Assembly (NCBI GenBank): GCA_008711295.1
Contig: VUYV01000518.1
Location: forward strand, 26,746-90,745
Direction: 5' to 3'
Origin: Anarhynchus alexandrinus
Taxonomy: Eukaryota; Chordata; Aves; Charadriiformes; Charadriidae
DNA length: 64,000 nt
A program made the position numbers and the translations under genes. Shown here piece by piece: positions 10,831 through 23,092 of this stretch (positions are counted from its first letter, which is position 1; every line of letters starts with the position of its first letter). The notes under the pieces are model-generated. The model searched no databases. It was given only the letters and a program-made list of their open reading frames with translations, and was not told the DNA's origin.

Positions 10831-11627
10831 TTCTCTCTTTACTTGCAACTGAATGATATGAGAATTTGAAGAAAATGTTCCTTCCTCCTTAGCTTTCCTG
10901 TCAATTAGTGGGTCTGGCTGGGTCTTTTATTAAGTATGTCGAATGTTTTTGGGTAACCTTTCTTTCATTTACTAGTTCATAGGATCATTACAAAGTCTGA
11001 ACACTGTCTGTGCTGTGGTTTATATCTGCTTGCAGTGATGTATGACTGGCACTGTGCTGTGTGCATTTCTGTGTTTATATATCAACAGAGTATTAATTGT
11101 AAGATAACTCCCTGTCTCTCTCTAAAGTAACATTTGCAGTATCTTGATTTAAACTTCTCATTTGTATTCCATATTCTCCGGGAGAAAATATTTTGATATC
11201 TTGAATGTTAAATCCAGATATATTTCAAATTTAATGAAAAATGTGAAGTAGGTAATATGAACAAATTTTTTACCTTATAAAAACCTGTGCAACACTGGTC
11301 TTCTCTATTTGCAATTAATATGCAATCACAAAAAAATTGCTGAACACATCAGCTGCAGTGGAAAAAGTTTGTGTTAACAAGTACATGGATTAAAACTGAT
11401 GTACTGATGTGTAAACAAGTGTTTATTTTACTAGAAATTTCAAATAAAGAAAGACAGTTTCTTTAGACATCAAATCTGACAAATACAAAGTGAAATCCAT
11501 GAAAACACCTTGATACTGCATCTCTGCCTTTAGGGATCAACAGATTTCACCTGCTGGAAGCATTTACAACAAATCTTTAAGACAGTAAAAATGCCCTAAA
11601 ATATAGAAGTTGCATTAACATTTGAAG
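10831..11627. other. Unique AT-rich non-coding DNA
   Basis: Nothing recognisable is seen on either strand. Confidence 0.5.
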
Positions 11628-11940
11628 AATCATAGAATCGTTCTGATTGGAAGAGACCTTTAAGATCATCAATGTCCAACTGCTAACCTAGCACTGCCAA
11701 GTTACCACTAAACCATGTCCCTCAGCACTATGTCTACACATCTTTTAGATACTTCTAGGAATGGTGATTCAACCATTTCCCTGGGCAGCCTCTTCCAATG
11801 CTTGACAACCCTTTCAGTGAAGATTTTTTCCCTACTATCCAATCTAAACCTCCCTGGCACAACTTGAGGCCATTTCCTTTGTCTTATCAGCTGTTACCTG
11901 GGAGAAGAGACTGACCCCCACCTCACTACAAGAAAGGAAA
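11628..11940 (-). mobile_element. CR1 LINE 3' tail
   Basis: A 3' end of CR1 on the minus strand. At the left is the reverse complement of the terminal unit (AATCATAGAATCGTTCTGA), followed rightward by the conserved TTGGAAGAGACCTTTAAGATCAT block and the decayed C-terminal ORF2 region up to a CTGGGAGAAGAGACTGACCC word. It is 5'-truncated at about 11940 and no long frame survives. It is the same subfamily as the copy at 57764. Confidence 0.85.
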
Positions 11941-13078
11941 CCTCAAACTCCTATTGCTGAATGCAAGCCAGGAAATACACTACAAAGTAGGATAAAATGA
12001 CATAGTCAGTAATAGGTTATTTCTAAGGGAGAAGTGCCTGAAAAGATTCATAATAGAATATTGATTTTCTCAAATTTTGGCCACTAATTTTCCTCCACCA
12101 ATTTAGTGCAATGACTTTCATGTCTAGGTTTTGGGAATGAAGGTATTTCATTGCATATTACCTGTATCTACCCATTGGTATATGTATACCACATTATTAA
12201 ATACAGAAAAGTTAATAACTGTTACTAATACACATAGCCATAACATAATGTAAATAATAATTATGATTTCATTTTTAAATCACTAAGGGAAGTTGTTGTT
12301 TAAAAAAATTGAAACAGCCTGTCATAAGTAAACCTAAATAATAAAACAAAAACTTAAATACAAAACAAAATAAAATTTACCCTGCTCCTAGAGGCAATTA
12401 GCTGTAAAAGTCCATGTAATAAAATAATTTTAAAAGTATAAAAATAACATACAAATCAAAATAAAGTAAAACATTAAATGTTGAAAGATGCTTAAATTAA
12501 AACATTGAAGACGTAATGGAAAATAAAATGTACACTAAAATCCAAGTTTATTTCCAAAATATGCATTTCAACAAAAAGGAAAACTTTATTTTGGAAAAAC
12601 TTACTAAGACAAACATTCCTGACATCAGTATTCTGCTCTGGGAGAAGAGAAAAAGGCCTAGCTCTTGAAGACAGCTGAATATCTTCTATCAAAGGAAGGA
12701 GAAATTCACTTATGGAAAATCCCTCCATTTACAGAGGTCTGGGACACACTCTGGCTTTCGCTTTCCATTAGTCCAAAACAAATCTGCCAGACCCAACAAG
12801 GCATTGCTCAAGCGTGCACAAGGGAGGTTCCTCTTTCTCCTGGTGGACCTTTTTTTCAACTGTGCCATATTAAGATTGCTAAATGGTTGTAGTAAATGGC
12901 GTAATGACTACTGGGACCTCATTAAATTCCTAGAAATTCACACCATGCAACTACAGATTTATGATTTAACATTTGTTTTCTTTCCTTTTTTTTGAACTGC
13001 TGTATGTAGTTTATGTTTCCTCTGAACCAACAGCAAGTTGGTTTGAAAAAAAAATCTTATTTAAACATTAAATGTCTT

Positions 13079-13090
13079 TGTGTGTGTGTG
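13079..13090. repeat. Short (TG)6 microsatellite
   Basis: Six TG dinucleotides followed by T-rich sequence, with an AATGATAATAATGATAATAA run shortly after. Confidence 0.8.
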
Positions 13091-15229
13091 TTTTTGTTTA
13101 AAGTAATGATAATAATGATAATAACCTTTTAAAATTAAAAATTCCAGTTGCACTGTATTTACCCAACTTTAAGTGCTAAAACTCTTTTTTTCCTCTCTGG
13201 ACCAAAGACAGCTGTTACAGGAAAATAGATTCCTATTAAAAATGTCTGTGCAGCAGAGGAAGAACAGTATTTTATATTGTATTGTATCTTGTAGCTTACA
13301 TTTCTTTACATTACTCCTTTGCTTAAGAAAATGACATTTCTGCTAGATATCACAATGCAGAGGTGATATAACCTGCATACAATGAGATATGAAAACAGAG
13401 TAAATAAGAGATTTAGTAATAGAAGTACATTCTTTGGAATATTTTTTTGCCACAAAATAGTAGATTAAATTGTTCTGACTACAATACAAGCTAGAGTGAA
13501 AGTAAAGAGTACAGATGAATAATAGTCCCCCATATCATCTTATAAGCTTTTTGGAAAAGAATGAAAGTCATTTGGCAAGCAAAATAGCAATTCACAGGAA
13601 AATGAGGAGTCCCTTTAGAAGCAGTGACTAACGAGTTTATGATTATTAAGAAACGGTTATAAATACTAAAATTATTGCATTATTTCTGGCTAACTTGGAT
13701 GAAGGTAATTTCCCACAATGGAAGATATCTAGCTTTAAAAATTAGCACAAAGCTTCACTAAGGGCAAAACAAAATGACTGCAAACTGAAAATATCAAGAC
13801 AGAGTCAGATTCACTGTGACTTGATCAAGTTTATACATAGCAGCCCCCAACTGCAAGCAAAAGTAGGTAGAACATGTTTTGCAGATAATTAAGTCAATCA
13901 GTTGAGACAATATAGTTTATAAGTTGTAGAATTAAAAAAAAATACGGAGCACAGATCAAAAAATTTTTTCATTAGTGGTGAACAATGGAATGATTCAAGT
14001 CAAGCAATACAGGTAAGATCTTATCTTCCTTCAATCACTTAAATGAGCACAAGCCCGCTGGTCACAACCTTGATGATTTATGGCAGTTTAATTGGCAGGC
14101 CAGGATTCTCACATGCCAGATTATAGGAAAATTGGGTGAAAAGTCTAACAGAGAGCTGATCTTGGAAGCAACTTTGTAAGCAAGAAACATGAGAGGACTG
14201 TTGCCTAATCACCATTGCACTAGTGTAGTCCATAGACAGGACTGCAGAGGTGGGTCAGTGACAGCAGTAAGGAGGGCAATTCAAATAGGCTTCCTAAGGA
14301 GACAAACCACAGGCTAGCCCTGATTAGGAGACCTGTACATCCTTTGTCACAACCAACAGAGGAGTTTATTGCTGGAGAGAGAAGCAACTATGAGATATCT
14401 TCTACTGGACAGGTACCCAGGAGCCAGGCTAGGCTAGGTGCTATGGTTTTCTCCAGAAATTAAACAGCTTGAGTGTACATTTTGGTATCTGGCATGCTTC
14501 AGGAAATCCCACTAGTTGTGTCCTGAGGATAGAAAATCTGTTCCAGAGACTTCATAAACTGCTACATGTTTATCAGTGGCTGTGAATCTGATCTAGGCTA
14601 TATCTGAGATCACAACCTACAAGCGCACATTGCTTTCAAGGGACCCAAGGGCTTGCCATCTCTGTCACATCCTGAAATTCTTTCAGCCATTAGGAATGAA
14701 TCTCTCTGGAAATCATCCAATCCCAGTGAAAGACATGGGTATACAAGTGCCAGGAGGGAGGCAGGACTTTTTCTAATGAACTCATGAAGTCTAGAAGCTG
14801 CACAACTAAGCAAAGAAATTAATCCTCCCTGTCTTCCCATCTTCCCCATGCCAGTAAGGCAACACACACATATAAGAATTGTCTTTAATTTTAAAGGTAC
14901 TGGTTCAGCTTAGTTGCTCTGCTATGAATATCTGAAGGTTTAATCATTTAATTTGCTGTAACAAATATGATAAGATAAACAGCTATGAAAGGAAGGACAT
15001 ATTCTGCAGACTGTGCATTTAAAAAGAGAAGGAGTCTCAGTTTACTGTTTACAGCTTTCATACAGCACAATTTCATTTCCTGGGTCTTCTCCTTCTGTGT
15101 TTCTTCCTCACTGGTTTCAAGCTGATCTTTAACTAACTGTACCATTTCTCATCTGTTATCAAACCTATGTCCCCAGTTTTTACCAGCCAATGTTCTGGTT
15201 CTTGAATTTACTCTTTCCTTGTCATTTTA

Positions 15230-15890
15230 TGTCTCAATCTGCAATAAATTACCTAAAGCATATATGGCACACTTTTTTATTGTTATGTTCTCTCACAAGC
15301 AAAGAATTAAAGCATGTTGCATCGTCCTTGTGCAGCTTACACATCAAGTTCATTTCATGAACAAACATATTAGTTTTAATTAATATCGGGAGCACGAAAT
15401 ACACCCTTTGAATATCTTCCTGTGAGATAACAGCCAGCCATGTTTTTTTCCTTTTTAAAACTACATCGACATTAATCTGAGAGCAGTAGCACATTGCTCC
15501 CTAAGCACTAATCAAGATTACTTTGGAGTATATGAAGCAAATAATGGCTGCTGAGCTCTTACTAATGCCAAGGACTTCTCTTATAATCTCTGATTTTATT
15601 GAGTGGTGAGTGACTTGACATTAATTGGCACTGCGGGAATCAGAGGTAATAATTAATACCCTGGATTTGTATTTTGATTTGTGGTTTGCTGTAAAATCTT
15701 GAAAATAAGAAACCTTGGCAGAAAATAATCTAGCTATATATAGAAACTTACATTTATCTGTCATTAAACTGTGCAGTGTGTGAGCTATGTAATTTAATCT
15801 GAAAAGAGGGTTTGTTACATCTGAAGAGAAAGGATTCTTATTAATTCCAAAGCTGTATAGTTTGCTTTCAAAAATATTTACTACGGTGCC
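15230..15890. promoter_or_regulatory. Candidate conserved non-coding element
   Basis: This unique stretch is rich in short homeodomain and forkhead-like words (TTTTAATTAATAT near 15375, GGTAATAATTAATACC at 15645-15660, GCAATAAATTA near 15240, and AACAAACATATTA near 15360), has no simple repeats and no transposon sequence. The two minus-strand frames inside it (15249-15494 and 15621-15893) resemble no protein family. That texture is common in vertebrate developmental enhancers. This is an impression; sequence alone cannot show conservation or activity. Confidence 0.25.
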
Positions 15891-16822
15891 CAAAACTATA
15901 TGGTTATGTTCTTATAGAAGTATTTTATTATTTATCTGTACTCTGAAGATCTACTGCCAATACATGCATCTTTCTCAAATGCGTCTAATAGCTTTGGCCA
16001 CAAAATGCAGCCATCTGCATTGAGAAATCTATCAAAATGGTACTAGAACTCCAAAGCAAATGGAGATGATGTGATTAGTGCATCTCAAGTCAGTCAGTTA
16101 AAAATAATGTATGTGATTAGTTTTTAAATGTTACTCTCTTGAGTCCTATGTATTTTGTAAATAATGATGTAAAGAAATGCCCTAAAACAAATGCCCAAGT
16201 ATCTATACCAAGTCTTTCCTTTTAATGTCACAACACTGTGTAGAAGGGTGGACAACAGTTGTATTAAAGGCTACCTGAGGACATGTTGGTGGGAAATGGT
16301 ATCTGTGACAGATATTCCTCCCAACCTTCTGGCACAGCCATTCTGCAAAACACCAGTATGTCAAAACACATATAACCAGAACAGGACATGGGGGAAGCAA
16401 GGAAATAAAAATCAAACACAACTAGGTTAAAGTTTAGGTAAAACTCTCAAGTAAATCAATGCTGCTTGAAATGTTCTCTGTATTCTGTGCTGTCTGTCAG
16501 AGAGCAGCCAGAATGTTTCTCTGGTTAGCTGCAAGGATCAACCTACTGGGAGCTAATGATGGTCTTTTTCCTAAAATAGGAGACCTGGAAGGGACTCCTT
16601 ATATATACTCAGGAGCTCACAATACTTCATGTACGGATTCATGCAATTCACTAACCTCTGCAGCCTTTTTCTATCTTTTCCCTTAGACCACTCTGTATCT
16701 TCTGCACAGCAAGAGATTGAATGTAGCCTGATAGCTGCATTTCAGAATCTTTGTACATACCCAGCAGAATTTAATTTTAATTTTCTATCTTAGAAATCAT
16801 AAGAAGCAAGAAATAGAAATAG

Positions 16823-16845
16823 GTAGATAGATAGAAATAGATAGA
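16823..16845. repeat. Interrupted (GATA)n microsatellite
   Basis: TAGATAGATAGAAATAGATAG, an imperfect GATA repeat. Confidence 0.8.
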
Positions 16846-17647
16846 ATTTTCTATAATAGCACAAAGTCATATCACGTTCTTACATTTATTGAAGGTAATC
16901 ATTCTCTAACGGCTTGACTACAAACTGCATGACTAGAATTTCATGATCTAATAGCACTGAAATGGGTATGGTGCCTTTTCCTTACACAAGTTATGTATAA
17001 AACATTACCGTTCACTTCTACAGAATGTAATAAGGGAAATAGCTAGTGATGGAGAGCTTCCATAACTGTAAACTGATCTATCAACTTGTTCCTGGAAGTT
17101 CCCACTTCAGAAGAGGACAGAGGAAAATAACCTGAGGAATAGGCTGAGTTTATACCTTCCAGTGATTAGGGCACAAGTTGGGAGGAGAAATTTGGCTTCC
17201 AAGAACTGCTTGAAAATGTACTTGTATATTTTAAAGTTCACTTTCAGTGGCCAAATATAGAATCAGTCCTGGGAGCAGGGCCTGGAAAGATAGCACAGCT
17301 ATATAAGGAGGAACAGAGATACACAGCATACCTAATAGCAGGATTGCACTATTTAAAAAAAATGTGTTGGTCATTAAAATCTTCAAGGAACATTAAATAC
17401 ATCTTGTCTCTCCTTAGACCAGCACTCACCCTACATACCAAATGCTACCAGTTGACTTAGGTTGCATCTTCCAATTAGATATGGTAACTTACACAGAAGA
17501 ACCCTCAGTTCCTCAGTGCAAGTCAGGCACAGATGGAAGAGAGGTAGGGAGGTACTTAGACTGGAGTACTTCTTTGTGTTTGCTTAAGAACACAGTGCTC
17601 CTAGAGATTGTTAAGGTCAAACCACCAGCAGCGAAGGAAGGATTTTC

Positions 17648-17668
17648 ATTTTATTTATTTATTTATTT
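17648..17668. repeat. (TTTA)5 microsatellite
   Basis: Five consecutive TTTA units. Confidence 0.85.
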
Positions 17669-18356
17669 CAGATTACAAGCCTTGCAGCTCAGTTTTTTCT
17701 AAATCATCCTTTGGATGCCGGATTCTTATTGACTCAAACCTTAGGTGTTTTACTGGATCATGGGATAACTTTCAAAGAAATTAAATGGATTCATACTGTT
17801 TGAAATAATGATAAATTGGCAGAATTTGAAAACTTCAGAAGCCAGTTTTCATCTACTGTAATTGACTGGTAAAGTTTGATTTCTGTAAACATTTTAGAAA
17901 ATTTTCTGAAATTGGTCTGGTGGTCGAAAAAAAAGGTGAAGAAGAGTTTGAGTTCAGTTTGGATAATAAACAAAAAGGTTGGGTTCTCTTTCAAAATAGA
18001 CACAGCAATGTGGTAATCTGCATCTCTGAGTTTCTTAAAAAATTACATATTTATATCGAGACAGAGACTTTGCATTGTTCAATATTCTTCACCACACAAA
18101 AAGTCTGTGGCAATGCAAATGGTAGCTAGTGAGAGATAGTCAAGGGAAGGGGTTAAAAAAAGGTTTCTCAATATTTTTGAGAACTTTGTGCAGGTTTGAG
18201 TTTGAAGAAATGGCTGTCTGTGAAGGTATGGCTTTTTTGTCAGGTGTGGGCTGTGCCCTTACTGAAGACTCTCCTAGTAATTTGAAAATTGTTCTATCAC
18301 AGAAATGTACGGTATTGCTGCATTTCTGTCGCTTGAACTTCATTAGAGGGCATTAT

Positions 18357-18452
18357 AAAATCATAGGAAGGTCTGGGTTGAAGGTGACCTCTGGAGACCA
18401 TTTTGGTCCTCTCTGAAAGCAGAGACTTAGATTAGGCTGTTCAGGGCCCTGT
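18357..18452 (-). mobile_element. CR1 LINE 3' tail, short
   Basis: About 95 bp of CR1 3' end on the minus strand: AATCATAGGAAGGTCTGGGT at the left, then a GACCTCTGGAGACCAT block and an AGATTAGGCTGTTCAGGGCC block. The word pattern differs from the 11628 and 57764 copies, so it is another CR1 subfamily. Confidence 0.75.
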
Positions 18453-20524
18453 TACTATTCTTAAAATGGGCGCAACTACTAAGTGAGATGTGAGTTATAT
18501 TAAAGGGCAAGGAAAGCATTGCATTGTAGATGCAGCATTGGTAACACGTGTAGCCTACTGAGTTATGAAAGACGGATTTCTATTAAAAGCACCAAATACT
18601 TCTACACAGTTTGTCCTCTGCAATTGTTTTCAATCACAGTTGAACATAGGCTGAATTTAAAGTCAGGATTTTCTGAAAAATAGTATCCCAATGAGGTGTA
18701 TTTGTGTATATATCTATATATGCAAATTGTCCGTATTATCCCTGAGGGCACATCCTGGCATTGTTTCATGTGCATACAAAGTGGAAATACTTTTTTAATA
18801 TCCTTTTTTCTAAGCACATTTATAGGAATAGGTTTTTCTTTCAAACTGCAAATAAAATTCGGAAATAAAATAATCTGAAAAAAACACTGGAAAAGTATGA
18901 AGAAAAGTAATATTATTTTATAGGTTAGAGTTTATAATGAGTATTTTACAAGAAAGCTATAAGAAAAGTATGAAAATATAGCTAAGGTGTTAAAACAGAA
19001 ATGTTCTCCTTTTGATCGATGAGTAGAAAGTTAATACATGTTGTATCACAGTAAAATTCAACCTGGTTGTTACTGGAGGGCAGAAAAGCAATGGAAAAAA
19101 TCTGTATTTTAATGAAGCTATTATCAGAGGTAGCATGTTCCTTTAAAGTTACAAACTTTAAAGACTGATAAACATTACAGTAAGCCTTGTTTTCATCTCA
19201 GTAGGTTAACAATGTCTTTTAAAACCAGTATCAGTTATAGCAGAATGCAATATATTAAGGAGTTCATATTTTCATAGAATTTAATATCTCAGCTGAAATG
19301 ATGTAACATCAAAATCTTGAAACACTGCATGGCCTCATCCTAAAATGTCTATCAACTGTATTAGCGAAAACATTGAAATCGGACCACACCATATAATAAG
19401 CGGAAAATCTTTTTTTCTGAATTCAGCTGGAAAATGGTCATGACAACATACAGGTAAAAACCGTATCTCTGTTAAATCCAAAATTAACATTTGGTTAATA
19501 AACTGTTGTTTCTGTGTGTATACAGAAAATAATGTACAAGAGGAAAGCAGAAATTTGTTTAACTCTCAAAAACTCTTTAATATCATTTCCATCTGTATTC
19601 AAAAGACTCACTTTTTTTTCTAACAGTTTTTTCAACTTTGACTTATTGGGAATAGTGGCATAGTTCCTAAAAATAATCCCAGCATTTTACTGTGAACTTT
19701 TCAGTCCAAAAAGCACTGTGCAATGCTAGAAAATTAAGTTTTAGAAAAGTGTCTAATTCAGATCAGAAAATGTCTTCCATTATCTCTAGGCAAAAGTCAT
19801 TCAGTTGATGAAGAACTATAATGAAGTTTTGAAGCATTTCCTATAAGATTTCACAGATGAGGGCAGGGGGAAGTTTAACTTTAAAAATAAAAAAGGAATA
19901 ATAAAAAAATGCTTTTGAGTTTAGACAACCAAGACAGAAGCTACCAAGGACTGCAGCCCACTTTTGAAAATTTGGCCCTCTCTGTTATTCCCAAACTTTT
20001 TTCCAGCAAATTGATCTCAGATTCGGGAATGTTTTTTAATAACTCTGATTCTTAATTGTGGGAGTCAAATTACTCAGCTGGTTATGACTTTTGATATTAA
20101 ACAACCATAAACCTTTCTTAATTAACTGAGTAGTTTGGATTTATATTTTCCATAATAGATGCAGGACCACATAACAAACAAATATTTCTGACCCATAGAG
20201 TTTTTGAGCTTCTAAGAGCAAGAATGCCTCTTTGAGCAACTGGTATTTTGAACAACCAGTGAGTATTTGATAATTTTCTTCATTATCAGACTATTGGTAT
20301 GTCATGAGAGACATGTTTTACCTATTCCTCTGTTTGCACAAAAACATAACTAATCATACAGCTATAACACATATTTCAACTGGTTTGAAGAATCCTATGG
20401 AAAAACAAAACAAATTTCTGAACAAATATGATATTTTGGGAGATGAACAGGTATGAATACAAATAAAAATGAGTTCTTGATGTGATCCACAGACATGAAC
20501 AATATTACATTAAGAGAATGAATG
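18453..20524. other. Unique AT-rich non-coding DNA
   Basis: Nothing recognisable is seen; there are short A-rich runs only. Confidence 0.5.
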
Positions 20525-21854
20525 TCCCAGAACAAGTGTCAAACAAACAGTCTTCAAAAAGGGCAAGAGGATGACCCGGGAAACTACAGGCCAGTCAGCC
20601 TCACCTCCATCCCTGGAAAGATGATGGAACAGCTTGTTCTGGGTGTCATCTCAAAGCACCTGAGGAAAAGAAGGTTATCAGAAGGAGTCAACATTGATTC
20701 AGCAAAGGGAAGTCATGTCTGACTAATCTAATTACCTTCTATGATGTCATGACTGGATGGGTGGATGAGGGGAGAGCAGTGAATGTCATCTACCTTAACT
20801 TCAGCAAGGCTTTCAACACTGTCTCCCACATCATCCTCATAGGCAAAGCTTAGGAAGTGTGGGTTAGATGAATGGACAGTGGGGTGGATTGAACAGTGGC
20901 TGACAGATAGAGCTCAGAGAGTTGTCGTTAGTGGTGCAGAGTCTAGTTGGAGGTTCGCCAGGAGTCAGTACTGGGTCCAGTCTTGTTCAACGTATTCATC
21001 AATGACCTGGATGAAGGGATAGAGTGTACCATCAGCAAGTTTGCTGATGACACAAAAGTGGGTGGGGTGGCTGACACACCAGAAGGCTGTGCCACCATAC
21101 AGCGTGACCGGGACAGGCTGGAGAGTTAGGCGGAGAGATATTCAACAAGGGCAAGTGTAGGGTACTACACCTGGGGAGGAATAACCCCATACATCAGTAC
21201 AGGTTGGGGACTGACCTCCTGGAGAGCAGCTCTGTGGAAAGGGACCTGGGAGTCATGGTGAACAACAGGATGACCATGAGCCAGCAATGTGCCCTGGTGG
21301 CCAAGAAGGCCAATGGCATCCTGGGGTGCATCAAGAAGAGTGTGGCCAACAGGTCGAGGGAGGTCATCCTTCCCCTCTACTCTGCCCTGGTGAGGCCACA
21401 TCTGGAGTATTGTGTCCAGTTCTGGGCTCCCCGGTTCAAGAAGGACAGGGAACTGCTGGAGAGGGTTCAGCAAAGGGCTACAAAGATGATTAGGGGATTA
21501 GAACATCTCTCTTATGAGGAAAGACTGAGGGACTTGGGTCTTTTTAGTCTAGAGAAGAGAAGACTAAGGGGGGATCTTATCAATGCTTATAAATACTTAA
21601 AGGGAGGGTGCCAGGGGGATGGGAACAGTCTCTTTTCAGTGATGCCCAGTGATAGGACAAGAGGTAATGGGCAGAAACTTGAACATAGGAAGTTCCATCT
21701 TAACACGAGGAGGAACTTCTTTCCTTTGAGGGTGGCAGAGCACTGGACAAGGCTGCCTAGAGCCTCTGACTCTGGAGACATTCAGAACCCTCCTGGATGC
21801 TGTCCTGTGCAACCTGCTGTAGGTGACCCTGCTCTGTCAGGGGGGTTGGACTAG
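20525..21854 (+). pseudogene. CR1 ORF2 reverse transcriptase, broken
   Basis: The reading frame is split into at least three open segments: 20522-20722, with the D-P-G-N-Y-R-P-V-S-L motif of the reverse transcriptase; 20947-21129, with S-V-L-G-P-V-L-F-N and the catalytic F-A-D-D at 21040-21051; and 21204-21854, with the C-terminal domain ([16 protein letters not shown], an [10 protein letters not shown] block, and an [11 protein letters not shown] motif). Stops and frameshifts between them, such as the TAG at 21127-21129, inactivate it. The last segment also runs past the normal ORF2 end because of a late frameshift. The endonuclease domain is absent through 5' truncation. Confidence 0.87.
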
Positions 21855-21908
21855 ATGATCTGCAGAGGTCCCTTCCAACCCTGACTATTCTGGGATTCTG
21901 TGATTCCG
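20525..21908 (+). mobile_element. CR1 LINE, longest copy in the window
   Basis: A plus-strand CR1 truncated at its 5' end, starting just before the F-K-K-G-K...D-P-G-N-Y-R-P reverse-transcriptase entry motif. It runs through the rest of ORF2, a short 3' untranslated region (GGTTGGACTAGATGATCTGC at about 21846-21865) and three terminal ATTCTRTG-like units, ending at about 21908. The 5' cut near 20525 is approximate because the edge is diverged. Confidence 0.9.
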
Positions 21909-22873
21909 TGAAACGAGAGAGCTTATGGCAGCCCAGGAAGCACTGAAAACTGCTGTGAGCAAGACTGAAGAAAAGGGCACAGTGTCCACATGGTGAGCTT
22001 TGTTTTCAGTGTCCTTTACTTTTATTCTGTATACCCAGCAAAAGTCATCAGTTAGAAGGTCACTGTTCTAATCTGTGTCCTAACAAAACTTTGCATTTCA
22101 GTTTAGGAGCTCTTTTGCTGCACGTGGTGCACTTCCAGAGGAAAAGACATAATCAGATCCACCTCAACACTCTGGCCACACTGGAGTCCTGTTACTTATG
22201 TATATATAAAGCTGTGATGCAAGGGTCACATTCAGGTTCTCTTTCATAGATGTATGGCCTAGACAGTTGCTTCAGCTTTCTATACAGTTCAACCTTTCCC
22301 ATCAGTCTTAAATACTAAAATTCCTTCGGCCATTTCTCTACCCTCCTAGCAGCAAACTTACCTTAAGCCTGCTGAAATGCTGTTTTAGGACATTCAGTTT
22401 TCCTTTGGTTTTGTTACTTAAAAACTGTCATATCGGAAGCATGGCTGCCTTCTTTTTAGTCTCTGGGCCACTCTTGTTTTAGCAGTAGGATTTCTGTAAA
22501 ATGAAACTCTGCTTGGGTTTTCCCAACTTTTCACAGTGGGAATGCTCTTCACCACTCACTAACCTGAACTTCTTTTAAATACTCTCATACTGTCTCTCTT
22601 ATCACCCCTAAAGACAGGGAAGAGATTTAGTCTAAGACCTACTATTGCTGCCATGTTAGAAACCATCCCTGTTGGCAACATCTACACAGAACTGCTAGAA
22701 CCTTTCCTGTGTCACTTCAGCTTTTGTCTCTCCCTCTCTCCAACTCACTCCACCTGGCTTATTTACCTGTTCAACCTTGTCAAAGGCCAGACTGTGAATA
22801 ATTATGGGTAGAATGTACAGTTTTTATTGCGTCTCTGTTTTCCAGCTACCACAATGAGGCTTTTTACCTTGAT

Positions 22874-23092
22874 TTGGTCCTCTGTTGCAGTGCAATAGTG
22901 AGGTGCAATGACAGAAGAACTCTGCAGCTGGTCCCTTGTTCAAAAGAAGCCAACATAATGTCTTCAGGGCTCTATGACAATTTGAAAAACAATGTCCATC
23001 ATAGCCAGAGATTACAGCCTGCAGACATCCAATTGCAACAGATGGAATCCAACAATGAGTTATCTACTACCACTCTTGAAGCACCAGCTTAA
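22874..23092 (+). other. Weak candidate terminal exon, function unknown
   Basis: A 72-codon frame ends at a TAA at 23090-23092. The sequence just upstream, TTTGGTCCTCTGTTGCAG ending at 22891, has a pyrimidine tract and AG like a 3' splice acceptor, and an AATAAA lies about 130 bp after the stop. The encoded residues (rich in N, Q, L and S) match no family I know. The frame length is within what chance produces, so this is a flag and not a gene call. Confidence 0.12.

Larger units (their letters stand above)
11941..18356. other. Unique AT-rich non-coding DNA with small simple repeats
   Basis: No gene or large repeat is recognised. Simple repeats occur at 13079-13090, 16823-16845 and 17648-17668. 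The section 15230-15890 stands out as a possible conserved non-coding element and is listed separately. Confidence 0.45.

Noticed and set aside
21165..21473. 102-codon minus frame
   Set aside because: Antisense shadow of the CR1 ORF2 C-terminal segment.
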